A stretch of DNA of 64,000 nucleotides from Diplolepis rosae (Eukaryota > Arthropoda > Insecta > Hymenoptera > Diplolepididae), in NCBI GenBank assembly GCA_030998225.1, contig JAPYXD010000754.1:5456001-5520000 (forward strand), given 5' to 3'. Below, piece by piece: positions 33,988 to 46,806 of this stretch. Below the pieces are notes generated by a model that was not told where the DNA came from, did no database searches, and worked only from the letters and a program-made list of their open reading frames with translations. Within the stretch, counting starts at the first letter, position 1. Each line of letters begins with the position of its first letter. A program made the translations under genes and the position numbers.

Positions 33988-36779
33988 GTCTCGAGTGACA
34001 CCACACAACGAAACTCATATTTGAATAGAGTGCGTTGACTTTTTGCATTTCTCTACTGTTTAAAGGTAATTAGAGGGGGTGCCAATGGCTGGTGGTCAGT
34101 GCCGACGACTTACCCTATTGGTTGTAAAAAATGAAAACTGAACGAAAAAGGGGGAAAAATGCTGCTAAACTTGAAAGGAAATTAGCTCAATTGTACCAAT
34201 TGTGTCAAAGGAAAAGAAAAACTTTTTAGGGTTTTGTTATCAAATTATTAACTAATTTTTAATTGTATATCATCAGACTCATTGAATTTTACGTAATCAA
34301 TTGCCCAATTTATTGATTTCTTTTCATAATTTTATGTTTATTTTCTAATTTAAGAATTTTTGTCAACCGTTTTTCAAATGTTTTCAAATACAAATGAAAT
34401 ACGATTGGTCGTCTCATTTCCCATAATTGTGCGACTAATTATAATTTATATTGTTTAGTAATTAATAACTAATGAAAGACAATAGTTTTCGTCTGTCCAA
34501 TTGCAGAATATGATATTGTAGTACCTTTAGGTAATATTGTGAAATTCTCAATGCTGTGCTTATAAAAATGTTATTCTTTATTTTTTACTGAAAAGTGAGA
34601 GGTACTTAGGATGTAACTAAAAAATTGAAAATAAATAAATTTACGTAATCTGTTACAGCTGTATTTATAATGGTACCTACGTAAGACAAAACTGTAAAAA
34701 AAAAACTTTAAACGCGTTTTTCTCAAAATCACGTTTTTCAAATCTGGGAGATGTTTTTCTCAAAATCTACTAAACCAATCTCAGTGAACCAAAATTTTTT
34801 TGATACTTTATACAAACAACTAGTAAATAAACCTCTAAGAAGTTAAAAAAACCACCCCATCTTTTTAGTACAGGGGTAAATTCATCCCCAAAACAGGCGC
34901 TTTTTCGAACTTTTTATAAAATTGCATATAAAGGCCATACAAATATAAAAAAATTAACTTTTTAAAGGTTTATTGATTAGTTTCAAGTCTCATGAATTGA
35001 ATCGCGTTGCAATTTTAAATAAATTTGTTACAGGAAGGCAGAAAAGTGTCCCGCAAATTAAAATGCATCTTTTGGAAGACGCCCTCTGCAGTGGTAAAAA
35101 GTAATTAAATGTGCCCAAAAATTTTTTTTTGTACACCTTAAAAAACACATGAAAAAAGTATAAATATAAATAAAATAGTTTTTTTTTAAATATTTAAATA
35201 TTGTCTTTTTTTTCAATTTAGAAAGTAAAAGTACCCTTAATGTGATTTACAAATACATCAGAAGAAAAATTTTTGAGGCTGAAGTAATGCCATTTCGCGC
35301 ACAGAAGAACGTTATTGAATACCAAATCGTAATTAATTATAAAATCCTCATCGGCTGCAAAGTCGCTAATATTTTCTTCCTCTGCTTTTCGACTCTTGGA
35401 CTTTGTCCAACCTTGTCTGCTCTTTTTAAAATTTAATTTTCTTTCTGAGATAGTGTGTAAGCTTGGTTAAGATTAGTTGTCTCTGCTTTTCTTGTTTCGA
35501 GTTTTTTAAACTCCTTCCTGTTGTCTTTCCACGTTGACTACATCGCGGCTGGAAAACGTTAGTAACGCTCATGTACACTTCTACTTTCTTCTATAATTGT
35601 GATTGCGATGGCACCAGCGCGCTTTTCTCGCGTCTACCTGAAGCAAGAACAAACATAGAAACGAAATGATTTTCCTACTATTATCGTTGTCGGAAGTAAC
35701 CGCTGAGATACTTTACTTTAAAACTGGAATGAACGTTTGCCGAAATAGGATGAGTTTTTTCAACAATTTCTACGTCAAAAGTAATTCTTGGATAAATATA
35801 AAAGAAGTTTAAACATAAAAAAGGAGTTCATATTTTACGAGTACATTTTTCGAAAAACAACAACATTCTCATGAAAATGAGTTCAGGATACTTGTAACTT
35901 TGGCGAAAATAGTAAAAATGATTTACATGAATGACTAATTATAATTTATAGTACGAGTGCTTTTAAAATTTCTTAAAATTCATCAACACTTTCTATTTAC
36001 TGTAATTGAATTTTTATTTACTCTGGTTGAAAGTTCTTTCAGTTTTGTTTGATGATTAATTCAACAATAGTAGTTGAATAAAACTTTCACTAAATTAGTT
36101 GACGTATTTTCTAATGGTGAAACTGATCTTTAATAACTCGTAACATTAATAATTGGTTTCATTCTTATTCGTGATTAAAGAGTGCATGAATTTTCAATAA
36201 ATTTCTAAGAGTGTAATCAGAGATATCTTCACTCCTGAATATACTCAGAAAAAAGTTTTATTTAAATTTAAGAAATCGTTTTTTAAACTTAATTTCTTAA
36301 TTCGAAGTAAAAAAATCCTCTAGAATAAATATGAATTTATTTGATTTCAAGAAATCAAGTTTTTAGCCTTCACTCTAAAAAATTTTTTTGGAAACTTCCA
36401 ATAAAGTATTGGAAGTAATTAACCAATATAAATTTTGAAATTTTTATATAAAATCATGTAGGTAATATTCTATGACGTACCGAATATTGCATGTCTGACT
36501 TTGAAAAATTCTAAGACTAAACTTTAAAAATTTCAATACTGGAAAAAAATCCAATAGGGATTCGAATATTTCTTGTAAATTATTGAAATAATTCGATAGA
36601 AAATTATTTTTTCAATTTATTATTAAAAAATTTCATCACCTATGTATTGAAAAATTGCAATTTTTTTGCAGTATTTTTCAAGGTATAAGTTAATCCAAGA
36701 AAATTAAACCACAGGCAAAATTATCTATTTTTGCATGGTCTAATTTTCGTGGATGAACTACCTAAAATGAAAGAAATAA
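33988..36779. other. AT-rich gene-free stretch
   Basis: About 2.8 kb without a supported gene. Only short stop-bounded frames occur, none with a recognisable domain. ACTCAGAAAAAAGTTTTATT near 36244 and CACTCTAAAAAATT near 36371 look like ends of further miniature elements, but I could not pair them. Confidence 0.45.
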
Positions 36780-37110
36780 TTTTTTTAACATTATTTATTT
36801 GATTTAAATAAATATTATTTTGATTCAAATACAGTATTGGCAAAAACTCTAGAAATAATTTATTTTATTTTATTACCTTGAACGAAGAAAATGTTTTCTT
36901 TGAATTAAAGAAAATAGTTTTTTGAATCACATTATGCATGTACTGTGCGACTGCGAAGACATTCATTTCTAAAATTCAAAGAGAAAAAAGAAACAATCGA
37001 GAAATTTCTTTAAATCAAAGAAACTATTCTTTTACCTTATGACAATGCACAAATTTGTTTGATTCAAAGACATTTTTTTTTGATTCAATGCAACTTTATT
37101 CTGTGTGTAT
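36780..37110. repeat. TTTGATTCAAA-type repeat (partial)
   Basis: Dense GATTCAAA / TTTGAATTAAAG motifs like those at 17.0 and 27.3 kb, ending near CTTTATTCTGTGTG; termini not resolved. Confidence 0.45.
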
Positions 37111-37133
37111 ACATGTAAAAGTACTTGTTATAC

Positions 37134-38401
37134 TACCCAAGTGTGAAGTTAGATACGGCCCAATACTAGTCCAGCATCGGCAAAACGGTGCCGTAGATCA
37201 GTTGCCAATATTGTGCCGTTGCTGGAATGACAACTCCGTTATACACTTGCTGGCCAATTCTTGCCCAACCTCTGGCCGCCAATACTTGTTTTCGGCACAG
37301 CAACGGACCGATGCTGTGCCGAACTCTGGTTTTCTCACTTCCAGAATGGTTTGCCGTGGTAAAAGTGACACATGGCCCAGTAATGCGCCGTCCATGGGCC
37401 AGACTTTGGCTCTTTTACAGGGTTTTCCAATTAGAGATTTTATTATGAATAGCCCGCTATTTTGGCAGCTATCATAATAAAAGGTGTCATTTTTTGACAG
37501 ATGACAACTAAAAACTATTCCATTAACAAAAATGGAACGAAACACGTTTCAACAACGCATTGAAATTTTTAAAATTCACTACAAAAATGGTAAAAATTTT
37601 GCTGAAACAGTTTGTAAAGTTAAAAGTTTTCTCGGACGTCGTGAAGCACCTTCTCGGCAAATATTGCAAATATTGCAAATATTGCTTCTGTAGTTGACAG
37701 TGTGGAGGAAAGGCTTGTCCATTTCACACCGTTCTTTGGAAAGGATTGCGCTATCGGACCATGATTAATGAATTTTTATGGCCACAATTGGAAAATATGG
37801 ATATAGACGATGTTTATTTTTAACAAGACAGCGCTACGCGCCACACAAGTGGTGAAACCATCGGTCTTTTGCGTGAAAAGTTTCCAGGCCGAGTGATTTC
37901 TCGAAATGGCGATTACAATTGGCCGCCGAGATGATGCGATTTAACACCTCTAGACTTTTTTTTTGGGGTTACGTGAAAGATAAGGTTTATGCTGATGTTT
38001 CTCAGTCAATTCAAGAACTCAAAGAGAAGATTCGTGCCGTTATCGACAAAATAGAGCCTCAAATTTGCCATATCAAAGATATTGTTTTTCATTATTAATG
38101 GCAAACCTTCCGCTATTGAAAGAAATAAAAATCAAATGAAAAAAAAATGAAAAAACCCTTCACTTTTGGAACTGGATACTATAATAAAAGTGACAATCGG
38201 CACGGTATAGGGCCGATACTGGGTAAAGTTTTCGGCTGAAGGTCTGTAAATTTAAACAGTCAACAAAGGCCACCGTCGTCGGTCCAGTATTTGACCGATG
38301 CTAACGGTGACACTGACCCAATAACAATAGCCGATTCTCGGCTGCCGAGATTGGGCCAATATTGTGCCGTATTATCACCTTCGGAAATTCGCACTTGGGT
38401 A
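37134..38401. mobile_element. 1.27-kb TIR element with GGCCAATA-type internal repeats
   Basis: TACCCAAGTGTGAA at 37134-37147 and TTCGCACTTGGGTA at 38388-38401. Both subterminal regions (about 37150-37415 and 38195-38385) are GC-rich and made of degenerate GGCCGATACTGTGCC / TTGCCAATATTGTGCCG units. A decayed transposase-bearing element fills the middle. Superfamily undetermined. Confidence 0.65.
37421..38168 (+). pseudogene. Decayed IS630/Tc/mariner-type transposase relic
   Basis: ATG near 37532 begins MERNTFQQRIEIFKIHYKNG, a start typical of a DDE transposase family common in insects. After a large deletion the C-terminal half reappears near 37760: MINEFLWPQLENMDIDD, then QDSATRHT with a catalytic Asp, then SRNGDYNWPPR and CDLTPLDFFFWGYVKDKVY carrying the last catalytic region. 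Stops at about 37820 and 37932 and frame changes make it dead. AGGGTTTT / AAAACCCT near the limits may be its own termini. Confidence 0.7.
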
Positions 38402-39280
38402 TAGATGTGCGAATGTATTTTTTAGAAATAAACTTTCATTTTAAAATTACGAGTTTGTTTGGCCGGAAATAGTGCAGGGTTTATGATCCGAAGACGCCCC
38501 TTTTACTTCTAGTTCTATTGGCTCTTTTCCGGTACAGTAAAGTTAATGCCACATTCTGTAAAAGCTACCTATGATTTTAACAGAAATGTATTTTAGATGG
38601 TAAAAAACAGGGAAATAGAGAATTTTATATCATGGGCTAAAAACGATTTTCAAATTTAATGAGCTATTCCTGATTGAAAGACCTTTTACATTTTGCAACA
38701 AAAGGCAGGAAACTACTTGTTATAAAAAAGCATTTTACTTTTTAAGTTTGTATCGAAAATTATGCTTCTTGCAAAATTCAACTCCACATCATAGTTCCTG
38801 GTATATGCGTAGTGTGGCTTATGTGATTCTGCGTTCACGTTCCCAACGAATCAATAACAACCGAGAGCGTAACAATACAGAATCCACATAGTTATGGCTC
38901 TGAGGTCGCTTTTCCAATTTATGTAAACCTTCGTTCTCATTATCTTCGCTTTCATGATATTCTCAATATCTGTAGAATTGATAAGGACTTCTCTTCGTTC
39001 GTATATCCTTATTCTCATCAAAACTAGTTTTTGTTACAAATTTGATCGTTATATTCTAAAATTCTGTATTATGTTCTCAGAGAAAATTCATTTGTGAAAT
39101 ATTAACGAAAAGTTTCATAGAAATATTTCAAAATTTTTTCAAAATGAGATTTTACCAGAATCACATTCATCCTAATGATCTAAAGACTAATAAAATTTGT
39201 TTTTGAGAAACGTATCATCTAGTTTTCGCCAAGTTTTTATAGAGCCAAACCAGTATCTGCAACTGAATTTTCATCACAAC
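38402..39280. other. Gene-free stretch
   Basis: No gene seen. A small inverted repeat (TATGTGATTCTGCG near 38820 with CAGAATCCACATAG near 38878) could be a ~75-bp hairpin element. Confidence 0.4.
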
Positions 39281-39863
39281 ATTCGTTTTGTTAAATTTTG
39301 AAGAAGTTATTGCAGAAATAGTCAAGATTTCAATGCTTTCTTAAATTTTAAATAATTTTCGAAATAATCAACATTTTTTAATGTTCTTCAACTAATTATA
39401 AAGCTAAATTTCTACAAAATCGAACCAAATTATTAGCATTAATGTGTAATTTTTTTCTTACATAGTGCACGAGGTTAAAGTTCAAATAAAAAAGTTGGAA
39501 AAATTCCAATATTGCTTTTGCTTAGAAAAACATTTTTATAAGATATATAAAACATAATCATGAATTTTGTATCGAATCCCCTTAAAATATATATTCATAT
39601 GATCTTTATTATGATTTACCTACAAATGAAATGTTTTCGAAATTTTCCTACTTTTTTATTACAATTTTAACTCCTTGCATTATGCAAGAAAAAATGTATA
39701 GATTTATAATGATAATTTAATGCGATTCTGTAGAATCTTAGCTCAAAATGAGCCCAAGAACATTAAAAAATGTTGATTACTTCGAAAGTTATTTAAAATT
39801 TAAGAAAGCATTGAAATCTTGACTATTTCTGTAATAACTTCTTCAAAATTTAACAAAACGAAT
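39281..39863. repeat. Long inverted repeat, arms ~150 bp
   Basis: ATTCGTTTTGTTAAATTTTG at 39281 pairs with the inverted sequence ending at 39863. Pairing continues inward through TCAAGATTTCAATGCTTTCT and AACATTTTTTAATGTTCTT. Probably the core of a foldback element; outer ends not resolved. Confidence 0.65.
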
Positions 39864-41059
39864 TCATGCTGGGTTCATTTTATAAAGAATTTTGATAGCT
39901 TTAAATTTAATCAAGAGAACAAATTTTTTCACATATATAATTCAAATTAGGATAATTTAATAAATTATCGAAAAACAGGTGGCCGGACAATTCTGACGGG
40001 TACTGTAGATGAGAAAAACTTGCCACAGACTACTCAAGTACTGAAATGAAACAAATACTTTTTGTGAAAATGTCTACTCTAAGAGGATTGAAAAGCTACA
40101 TCACGAGTTCTAGCTTGAGGTAATAATAGGTCAAGTGTCCAGTTTTATTTCTCCACATGAAAAAAAAACTTTGTTCCATAAAGCCGGTCCTTGAGTCAAG
40201 TAAATTGTAGCCTGTCGACTATTTCTTAGCGTTGTCAGAACAATAGGCTCGTCATGGAGCAAGGGAGACGGTGAACTTTGCTAGTTCAAGTGACTCTCTT
40301 TTCCCTAATCTACAATGCGAGGTCAAGCCGCAACGATCGTCCAAGGAGCTACTTGGCTCCCTGAATTTGCGCCCTGGGTTTCCTGCAAACGAGCCTTAAA
40401 CCCACGTCCACCCCTATTTACACGAAAACTTTGCCAAAATTAATGATCGCTTACGAACGAGACAGGACTGCAGCTGCCGACATCGGATACCAAATATTTG
40501 GATTGAAAATCCACAGAAACGCCTGTGGTTTTCATTACAAATATCGCCATGTTACTCGATAAACTTTACCTTTTGCTCATATATTGTTTCTCTTTCCTTA
40601 CTTTTGGACATTTCGAAATTTCTGGTTTTGAGAATTTTACAATATTTGGTCTGATCATACTTGCAATGGAATAATTTTCCGTTACTCAAATTGTATGCTT
40701 ACGATGTGATACAAAATAATTTCTATTTTCGTATATACTTTTTACATTCAGGGAAATATCCGGTTAATTTAACCAAAGAATTTGTCCCATGTAATCCAAA
40801 GATGGTTAGATTTGGCTACAATGGTAAAATTGTTTAGTCATGAGAACCGCATAATATGGTTTGAACATTTTTATTAGTTGGCTCGACAATGTAGTTACTT
40901 TTAATAATTGTATGGTTAAGACAACTACACTCAGAAGAAGAATTTGGTTAATTGAAACATACTTTTATTTTTGATAAACATACATACATACGTATACTCA
41001 AAAATTTCACGAAAGTCTAAACTATTTTCGGGTGCACTTCCGAAAAGGACTTACTTCCG
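39864..41059. other. Gene-free stretch
   Basis: No supported gene. About 40160-40460 is less AT-rich and contains GGAGCTACTTGGCTCC, a palindrome near 40339. About 40770-40930 has TTAACCAAAGAATTTG and GGTTAAG motifs like those in the 10.6/11.3-kb duplication. Confidence 0.4.
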
Positions 41060-41990
41060 ATTTTTTTTCACAGTCAAAACTAAAAAAAAATGTTTTTAAA
41101 AAGTTTTTTGATTTTATGTCGATAAATATTGATCTAGGAAAAAAATATTCCCTACATAAGTTGTAGCTAATGAAAAGATCCATCTTTAATTTTCCACACA
41201 TTTTTGCCCTAAAACCATTATTTTTCGAGAAAAATAAGATTTTCAAAAAAAAAAAAAACTGCCAAAGCCCATTAAGGGTGCAGTTCCGAAAAGGTGGGCT
41301 TTCCAATTTCCATCAAACTCTCCAAATTTACGTATTTTGACGCGCTAATTACGAATATAATCGTGCAAATTGCCGGCTAGTCGATTTTCATGCTGAAATA
41401 AAAAAAATTGGTTGTTTGCGTTTATCTCAACCAATATGCAAAATTTCGCAAAATTTTCCAAATATAACTTGTGGACATCATCAAGATACACATTTTTTGT
41501 AGCATGTATTTTTTCTACGATTGATAGTTTCCGAGAAAATTAGTGATACATTTGATATCGAATGTGAGTATCCGATAATAATACAAGCTACACGTCATGT
41601 ACAACCGAGTATTTTATGCAATTTATTCTCTTATCTCATGTATCTTGTTATTCTTGCACCCTTTCTTCGCCCTGCAACTCTGCACTTCATGTATGTCCCA
41701 AAATCTCTACTTTATGGGCCCCAACAAATACATTGTCTATTTGATTCCATTTAATTGGGAATGACTTAAATTGAGAAAAATGCCTGTCTGTTTGATTCCA
41801 TTTAATCTCATTTTTCTCGAAAAATAATGGTTTTGGGGAAAAAACATATGAAACATTAAAGGTAGACCTTTTCATTCCCTACAAGTTTTGTAGAAAATAT
41901 TTTTTTCTTAGATCAATATTTATCGTCATAAAATAAAAAAACTTGTTAAAAACATTTTTTAAAATTTTTGATCTTAAAAATCAAACTTGC
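41060..41990. repeat. Inverted repeat pair, arms ~185 bp
   Basis: The 41060-41250 segment (AAATATTGATCTAGGAAAAA ... CCATTATTTTTCGAGAAAAA) matches the reverse complement of 41808-41990 (TTTTTCTCGAAAAATAATGG ... TTAGATCAATATTTAT). The 560-bp middle is unrelated and non-coding. Confidence 0.6.
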
Positions 41991-43283
41991 GGGTATTTTC
42001 ATCATCATATTCGTAATAAGTGCCTCAAAATACATGGGTATAGTGAGTTTCAAATTGATCGGAGGTAAGTGCTTTTCAGTAATTTATCCCTATTTTCCTC
42101 TACTTTTTTTTATCAATTTCTCTAGATTAGTTCAATTACTGTAGATAAAATTGCAGTTCAATAACCTCGTTTTGCACTCGGCTGCCATTACAACAATGAT
42201 AAGAATGGTTTTGGATGACAATTTCTCTAAAACAAGATTTGCCTGAGATTTAACATACATAATCTTTGGTGCACAAATTAATTTTTTACAAAGTCTTGTA
42301 AGATTCTCGGGACTTTTAATTTAGTCACTACTGTTCTTTCCATTGTAAACTGTGGTTTATTTATTTTTCTGATTCTTATCATGCCAAGAGCGCTTTTCAG
42401 ATATGAATTGTTTGTCTTCTTTGTATATTTGATTATACTCACTTTTTGAAAGAATACACTTAATCAAATTTAGCGTGTATAATCGCGGAGTGTACCATTC
42501 AGAACCAAATGCTAATTTGCATCGACAGTCAGACGATTATTATGTAAATTTCCGGCTCTCGGGCGGCAAAGCCACCATTAGTCGGAAGGTGCCTGCGGGT
42601 TACATACTATATTTGGCATTCAGGAGATTTTGTCTAAAACCAAGTTTCCAAATATCTTTGAGCAGTTTTTGATGCTTTCTATTAAATTTATTATGTTTTG
42701 TAACCTTTTTCGTTTATTGTGATCTTGGAATTAAATTTATCAAAAATTCAATTTCTTGGATTTATTCATTTGCTTTAACTCCGGCGGATGATGGGATTCC
42801 GAAATTTCACTGCGGTTTACAAATTGCTCGAGTACGATCCTGCAAGTACACCGGAGGCCAGTTTGGGTCGGTGAATAATGTCTACATAGCTGCAAGCTTC
42901 CTTTTTTTTATTTTTCTCTTTCCTGTACACTTTCCTCTTTCCCAACGGTTTGGTTTAATCGACGATTCACCGTTGAGCCTCGGGAATTTAAAGGGTGTCT
43001 CGAAATTTGGATTTTACGCTTTGTCAAATCCAGCAGACTACGCGAATTTTTGTTAGTGTACGTGTATGCGGAAAACGAGCTATCGGTTGGAATCGGAATA
43101 TAATAACATAAGCTAAGCCATGCGTAGTTTCATTATAATTTTGCTTTACTAATTTATTTTATAATTGAAATCTATAGATAGGATTAATTAATGTAATAAA
43201 ACTTTTTTAATGAAACTTGATTTTAATTTTTGTTGGAAATATTTTTTCAATCACTATGAATTTAAATGCACAGCTGCCTGATA
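41991..43283. other. Gene-free stretch
   Basis: Two short frames (42475-42672 and 42871-43056) have no recognisable domain and I do not call them genes. CGGCTCTCGGGCGGCAAAGC near 42552 is a small GC-rich patch. Confidence 0.4.
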
Positions 43284-43285
43284 TA

Positions 43286-44567
43286 CCAGGAGCGTTAGTT
43301 GAAATTTGCCGGTTTTACTCATAGATGTCACTAGAGATATGTATACATTTCTATGATTTGGCATCTATGTCATATTTTTCTAAGAACAATAACCTTCAAA
43401 AATACACAATTACATTCTGCCAAAATAATAGCATCGTAGTTGTTTACCTCAGTGAATATGTCGAGTTTCGTTCCAAGTAAATCGCATTTGCGGCATTCGT
43501 TGCTTTTCTTATTTCATCAAAAGAAAAAAGCAGTTAAAGCTCATCGATTGCTGGTAAAAACTTATGGTGAACATGCTCCAGTGATTAGACCATGTGAGAC
43601 ATGGCTTCGTCAATTTAAAAGTGGAGATTTTGATTTAACAGACAATGAACATCTTGGTGCAGCGAAAAAGTTCGAAGACGAGGAATTGCAGGCGTTATTG
43701 GATGAAGACCCAACCCAATTGCAACAATTGGCACAAACACTAAATGTGACCCAAGGAGCAATTTGCCAACGTTTAAAAGCCATGGGAAAAATCCAAAAGT
43801 ATGGAAAATGGGTACCACACCAACTGAACGATAGACAGGATAACTGGAAAATCGAAAACCCATTTGTGAAATGCTGCTTCAACGGTTTGAAAGGAAATCT
43901 TTTCTGCATTTAATTGTCACGGGGGACAAAAAATGAATTTATTTCGAGAACCCGAAGCGGAAAAAATCATGGCTTTCACCTGGTGAGGTCGGCTCATCGA
44001 CTCCAAGGCCAAATCCCTTTAGCCGTAAGACAATGCTCTGTGTTTGGTGGGTCCAGTGTGGTGTGGTGTACTTCGAGTTATTAAAACCTGGTGAGACGGT
44101 GAATACGGATCGCTACCGACAACAAATTATCAATTTGAATCATGCGTTGATCGAAAAACGGCCGGAATGGGCCCGAAGACATGGCAAAGTTATCGTACAA
44201 CATGACAACGCACCGTTTCATACCCCTAAAGTGGTGAAGAACACATTAAAAGCATTGAATTGGGAAATATTATCGCACCCGCCGTACTCTCTAGATCTCG
44301 CCCCGTCCGACTATCACCTTTTCGCAGACACTCACTCGCAGAGCAGCGCTTCGCCAATTTTGAAGAAGTCGAAAAATGGCTCGTCGAATGGTTTGCCTTG
44401 AAAGAGAAAAAGTTTTTTTGGAATGGTATCCATGATTTGCCTGAAAAATGGGCAAAATGTGTAGAATCCAATGGTCAATACTTTGAATGAAAAATTTTTG
44501 AGAATCCCTTGAGAATTAAGTGTTTTCTTTATTGAAAAAATCGGCAAACTTCAACTAACACCCCTGG
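43286..44567 (+). mobile_element. Mariner element, full length but decayed
   Basis: TA|CCAGGAGCGTTAGTTGAA at 43284 and the inverted TTCAACTAACACCCCTGG|TA ending at 44569. Length 1282 bp, typical of an intact mariner. Confidence 0.92.
43458..44490 (+). pseudogene. Mariner transposase, frameshifted
   Basis: ATG 43458 (MSSFVPSKSHLRHSLLFLFH) starts an N-terminal paired HTH region with FRQFKSGDFD-like and WVPHQLN motifs. The frame breaks near 43850 and 43905. KKWIYFENPKRKKSW with the first catalytic region follows in another frame. A 44033-44401 frame holds LLKPGETVNTDRY and the second Asp in VQHDNAPFHT, then HPPYSLDLAPSDYHLF with the third. The C-terminus (VEKWLVEWFALKEKKFF...NGQYFE) is in a further frame ending at 44490. 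All three Asp residues are preserved, but at least three frameshifts inactivate it. The same subfamily as the minus-strand element at 55902-58380. Confidence 0.88.
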
Positions 44568-44569
44568 TA

Positions 44570-45039
44570 CTCGAAACAAAACGCAGTAGATTCAACGAGT
44601 GTGAATACAGCCCTCGCTTCGCTCAGGCAGCAAACTTCGCACTCGTTATAATTGCTGTGTTTCATCCCTTGTAATGCAATATTCTATTTCTTATCTAACA
44701 CTTTTATGACAAATTCTGTTTTAATCTAAGAGTTTATATAATTTATTCAAATTTTTACCATAATTTAGTTATATAGATTCTTTAAGTTTAGTTTACTCAA
44801 TTTTGCACAATTTCATAATTGTTTTTTTAAGCTGAAGTAGACACCCTTAAAAGGAGGTATGTGGGTGACGCGGATGATTACGTCACTTCTGAAACAAAAA
44901 AATCAAATTAATTATTGTTCTGAACGCTTGTGGTTCTGCCCCGTACTAGAATAACATGTGCAAACATGAAAGCAATCCGTTGGATAGAATTTTTTTAATC
45001 ACCCGCGCCGATAACAAAAACGTTGTTTCGAGAAAAATG
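44570..45039. other. Gene-free stretch
   Basis: No gene seen. CTCGCTTCGCTCAGG near 44614 is the inverse of the GCGAAGC mini-hairpin motif found at 3.7-4.0 kb. Confidence 0.4.
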
Positions 45040-45301
45040 CGTTTATGCAACGGAAGCACGTTCTTCGCATCATTCCGGGACTGTTTGGTAACATTAGAAA
45101 ATTGGGGAATATTTGGGGTGGGGATTTTTACCGTACTGTGGCGGTAAAACTGACTTTACCAGCGCTTGCGCATGCGCAGTTCATGAGTTTCACCGCCCAA
45201 GTACGGTAAAAATCCCCACCCCAAATATTCCCCGATTTGCTAATGTTATAATAAACACTCTCGGAATGGCGCGAAAAACGTCCTTCCCTTGCATAAATTA
45301 T
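45040..45301. repeat. 262-bp near-perfect hairpin
   Basis: CGTTTATGCAACGGAAG at the left and the inverted CTTCCCTTGCATAAA at the right. Pairing continues through GGGGAATATTTGGGGTGGGG and TTTTACCGTAC on both arms to a centre at the palindrome TGCGCATGCGCA (45167-45178). No ORF. Confidence 0.8.
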
Positions 45302-45338
45302 CGTATGCAACTTAGAGCCAAACGCGTATTCGGCCTCG

Positions 45339-45402
45339 GACGATGTTTTTCATACTTGCCTGCTCCGCGCGCTCCGCTACGGCTCGTACGAAAAACATCG
45401 TC
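45339..45402. repeat. Inverted repeat with GC-rich loop
   Basis: GACGATGTTTTTCATAC (45339-45355) and GTACGAAAAACATCGTC (45386-45402) with a ~30-base loop containing CTCCGCGCGCTCCGC. Non-coding. Confidence 0.7.
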
Positions 45403-46806
45403 CTCTGTCGAGTACGGCAAAGCTTGGCTCCACGTTACATAATGTACTATTAAAGTTTTAATTTCAGATTTTTTATACAAAATATATACTAACACTAATC
45501 AGCTATGCTTGGTGCATAGAGTAAACCTCCGTTTTTCCATAGGCATCGTTTTCAGCTAATTTTTCTGCTCTGCGTGATGACCTGGCCATTTTTGAATGGT
45601 GTGTATGTATTTGTATGATGTTTATGTATGTATGTATTGGATGACTAATGGCAGGCTTGAGGTAACAATTTTGTTTACTGCCGGTTGATGTAAAACGCCC
45701 GATGCTCATTTTACCGAACTATCGTTTGATTCTCCTTGAGCGCCAATGATATACATTTCACGTTCATTTTACTCGACTTATTTGTATGATTACACTACGA
45801 AGTAACCTGGAAAATCCAAAATAGGATCAATATTCTCAATTTCAAAAAATTTCAAACGTCCAGACGCTATTTTGAATTAGAGAACAAAGAGAAACAAAAT
45901 ATTTCAATGCATATTTTAAAAGTACAAGTCTCGAGAATACGTTTCTGATAAGTTAGAAGTTGCCTAAGTGTTGGGAACATAGTGAAAATTTAAATTAAAA
46001 AAAAATCGTACCCCAAAAATAGCGTTTTTTTGGGGTATTTTAGCGAAAATAAAGGGTTTAGCGTCATTTTTTGAGAATTCTGACCAGGCCCTTCGAAAGA
46101 GCGACCCTAAAAACGGTAGATTTCCGATCCTTTTTCATCTTTTTTCTATAAATGGTACGACATTGTAGTCATCGTGAAAATTCTGCACATCTGGGCGTTA
46201 AAGGGTTAATATTGACTATGTTAATTTTCAGAATAAACCACGAATTCCCGCACTTCACAACAGTACTATATTGAAATTTGGTGTCATTTTTTTGGAAATT
46301 CGCCACAAAAAGTCTTTTTGTGAGGCTTTGAAGTGTGAAAATCTGTTTCCTGTTTCTCATTATGAAATGATGAAACGTGATATGGAACTTGATATGCAAA
46401 ATACGTTATACTGGTTCCTGTTCAGGGAATTTCTTGAATGTTGAGTACCGCAGACGTGTATGTATATGTGTGTAAATGATAATATGCAGCATCGTGCGTG
46501 AAGGGATATTGCTGCATCTGCATTTGCAGCCGGTGTGTCAATCCAGCAGAATTCATTGGTTGTATCTGCATTCTCCTGATAGAGCATTAGGGAATTGCCG
46601 ATGCTTCAGAATCGTTCAGTGGGGAAACAGAACGTCCTGTCCTCGGTTCAGCTCGCATAATGCAATTCATTTCAAAGCCTGGAATCGCTTAGTGCAACTC
46701 GATGTGATTCGCCTTCGATCCAGCTTTCAGGAAACGAGCCTGTACGGTGAATAGACCAACTGTAAACCAGTCTAATATTTTGGGCTTTCGAATGCTAATC
46801 ATGGAC
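45403..46806. other. Gene-free stretch
   Basis: No supported gene. A TATG-rich patch (about 45600-45640) and an otherwise unremarkable section around 46440-46760, slightly GC-richer, with no domain in any frame. Confidence 0.4.

Noticed and set aside
42475..43056. Two ~60-codon frames as genes
   Set aside because: No domain, no splice structure and no codon signal above background.
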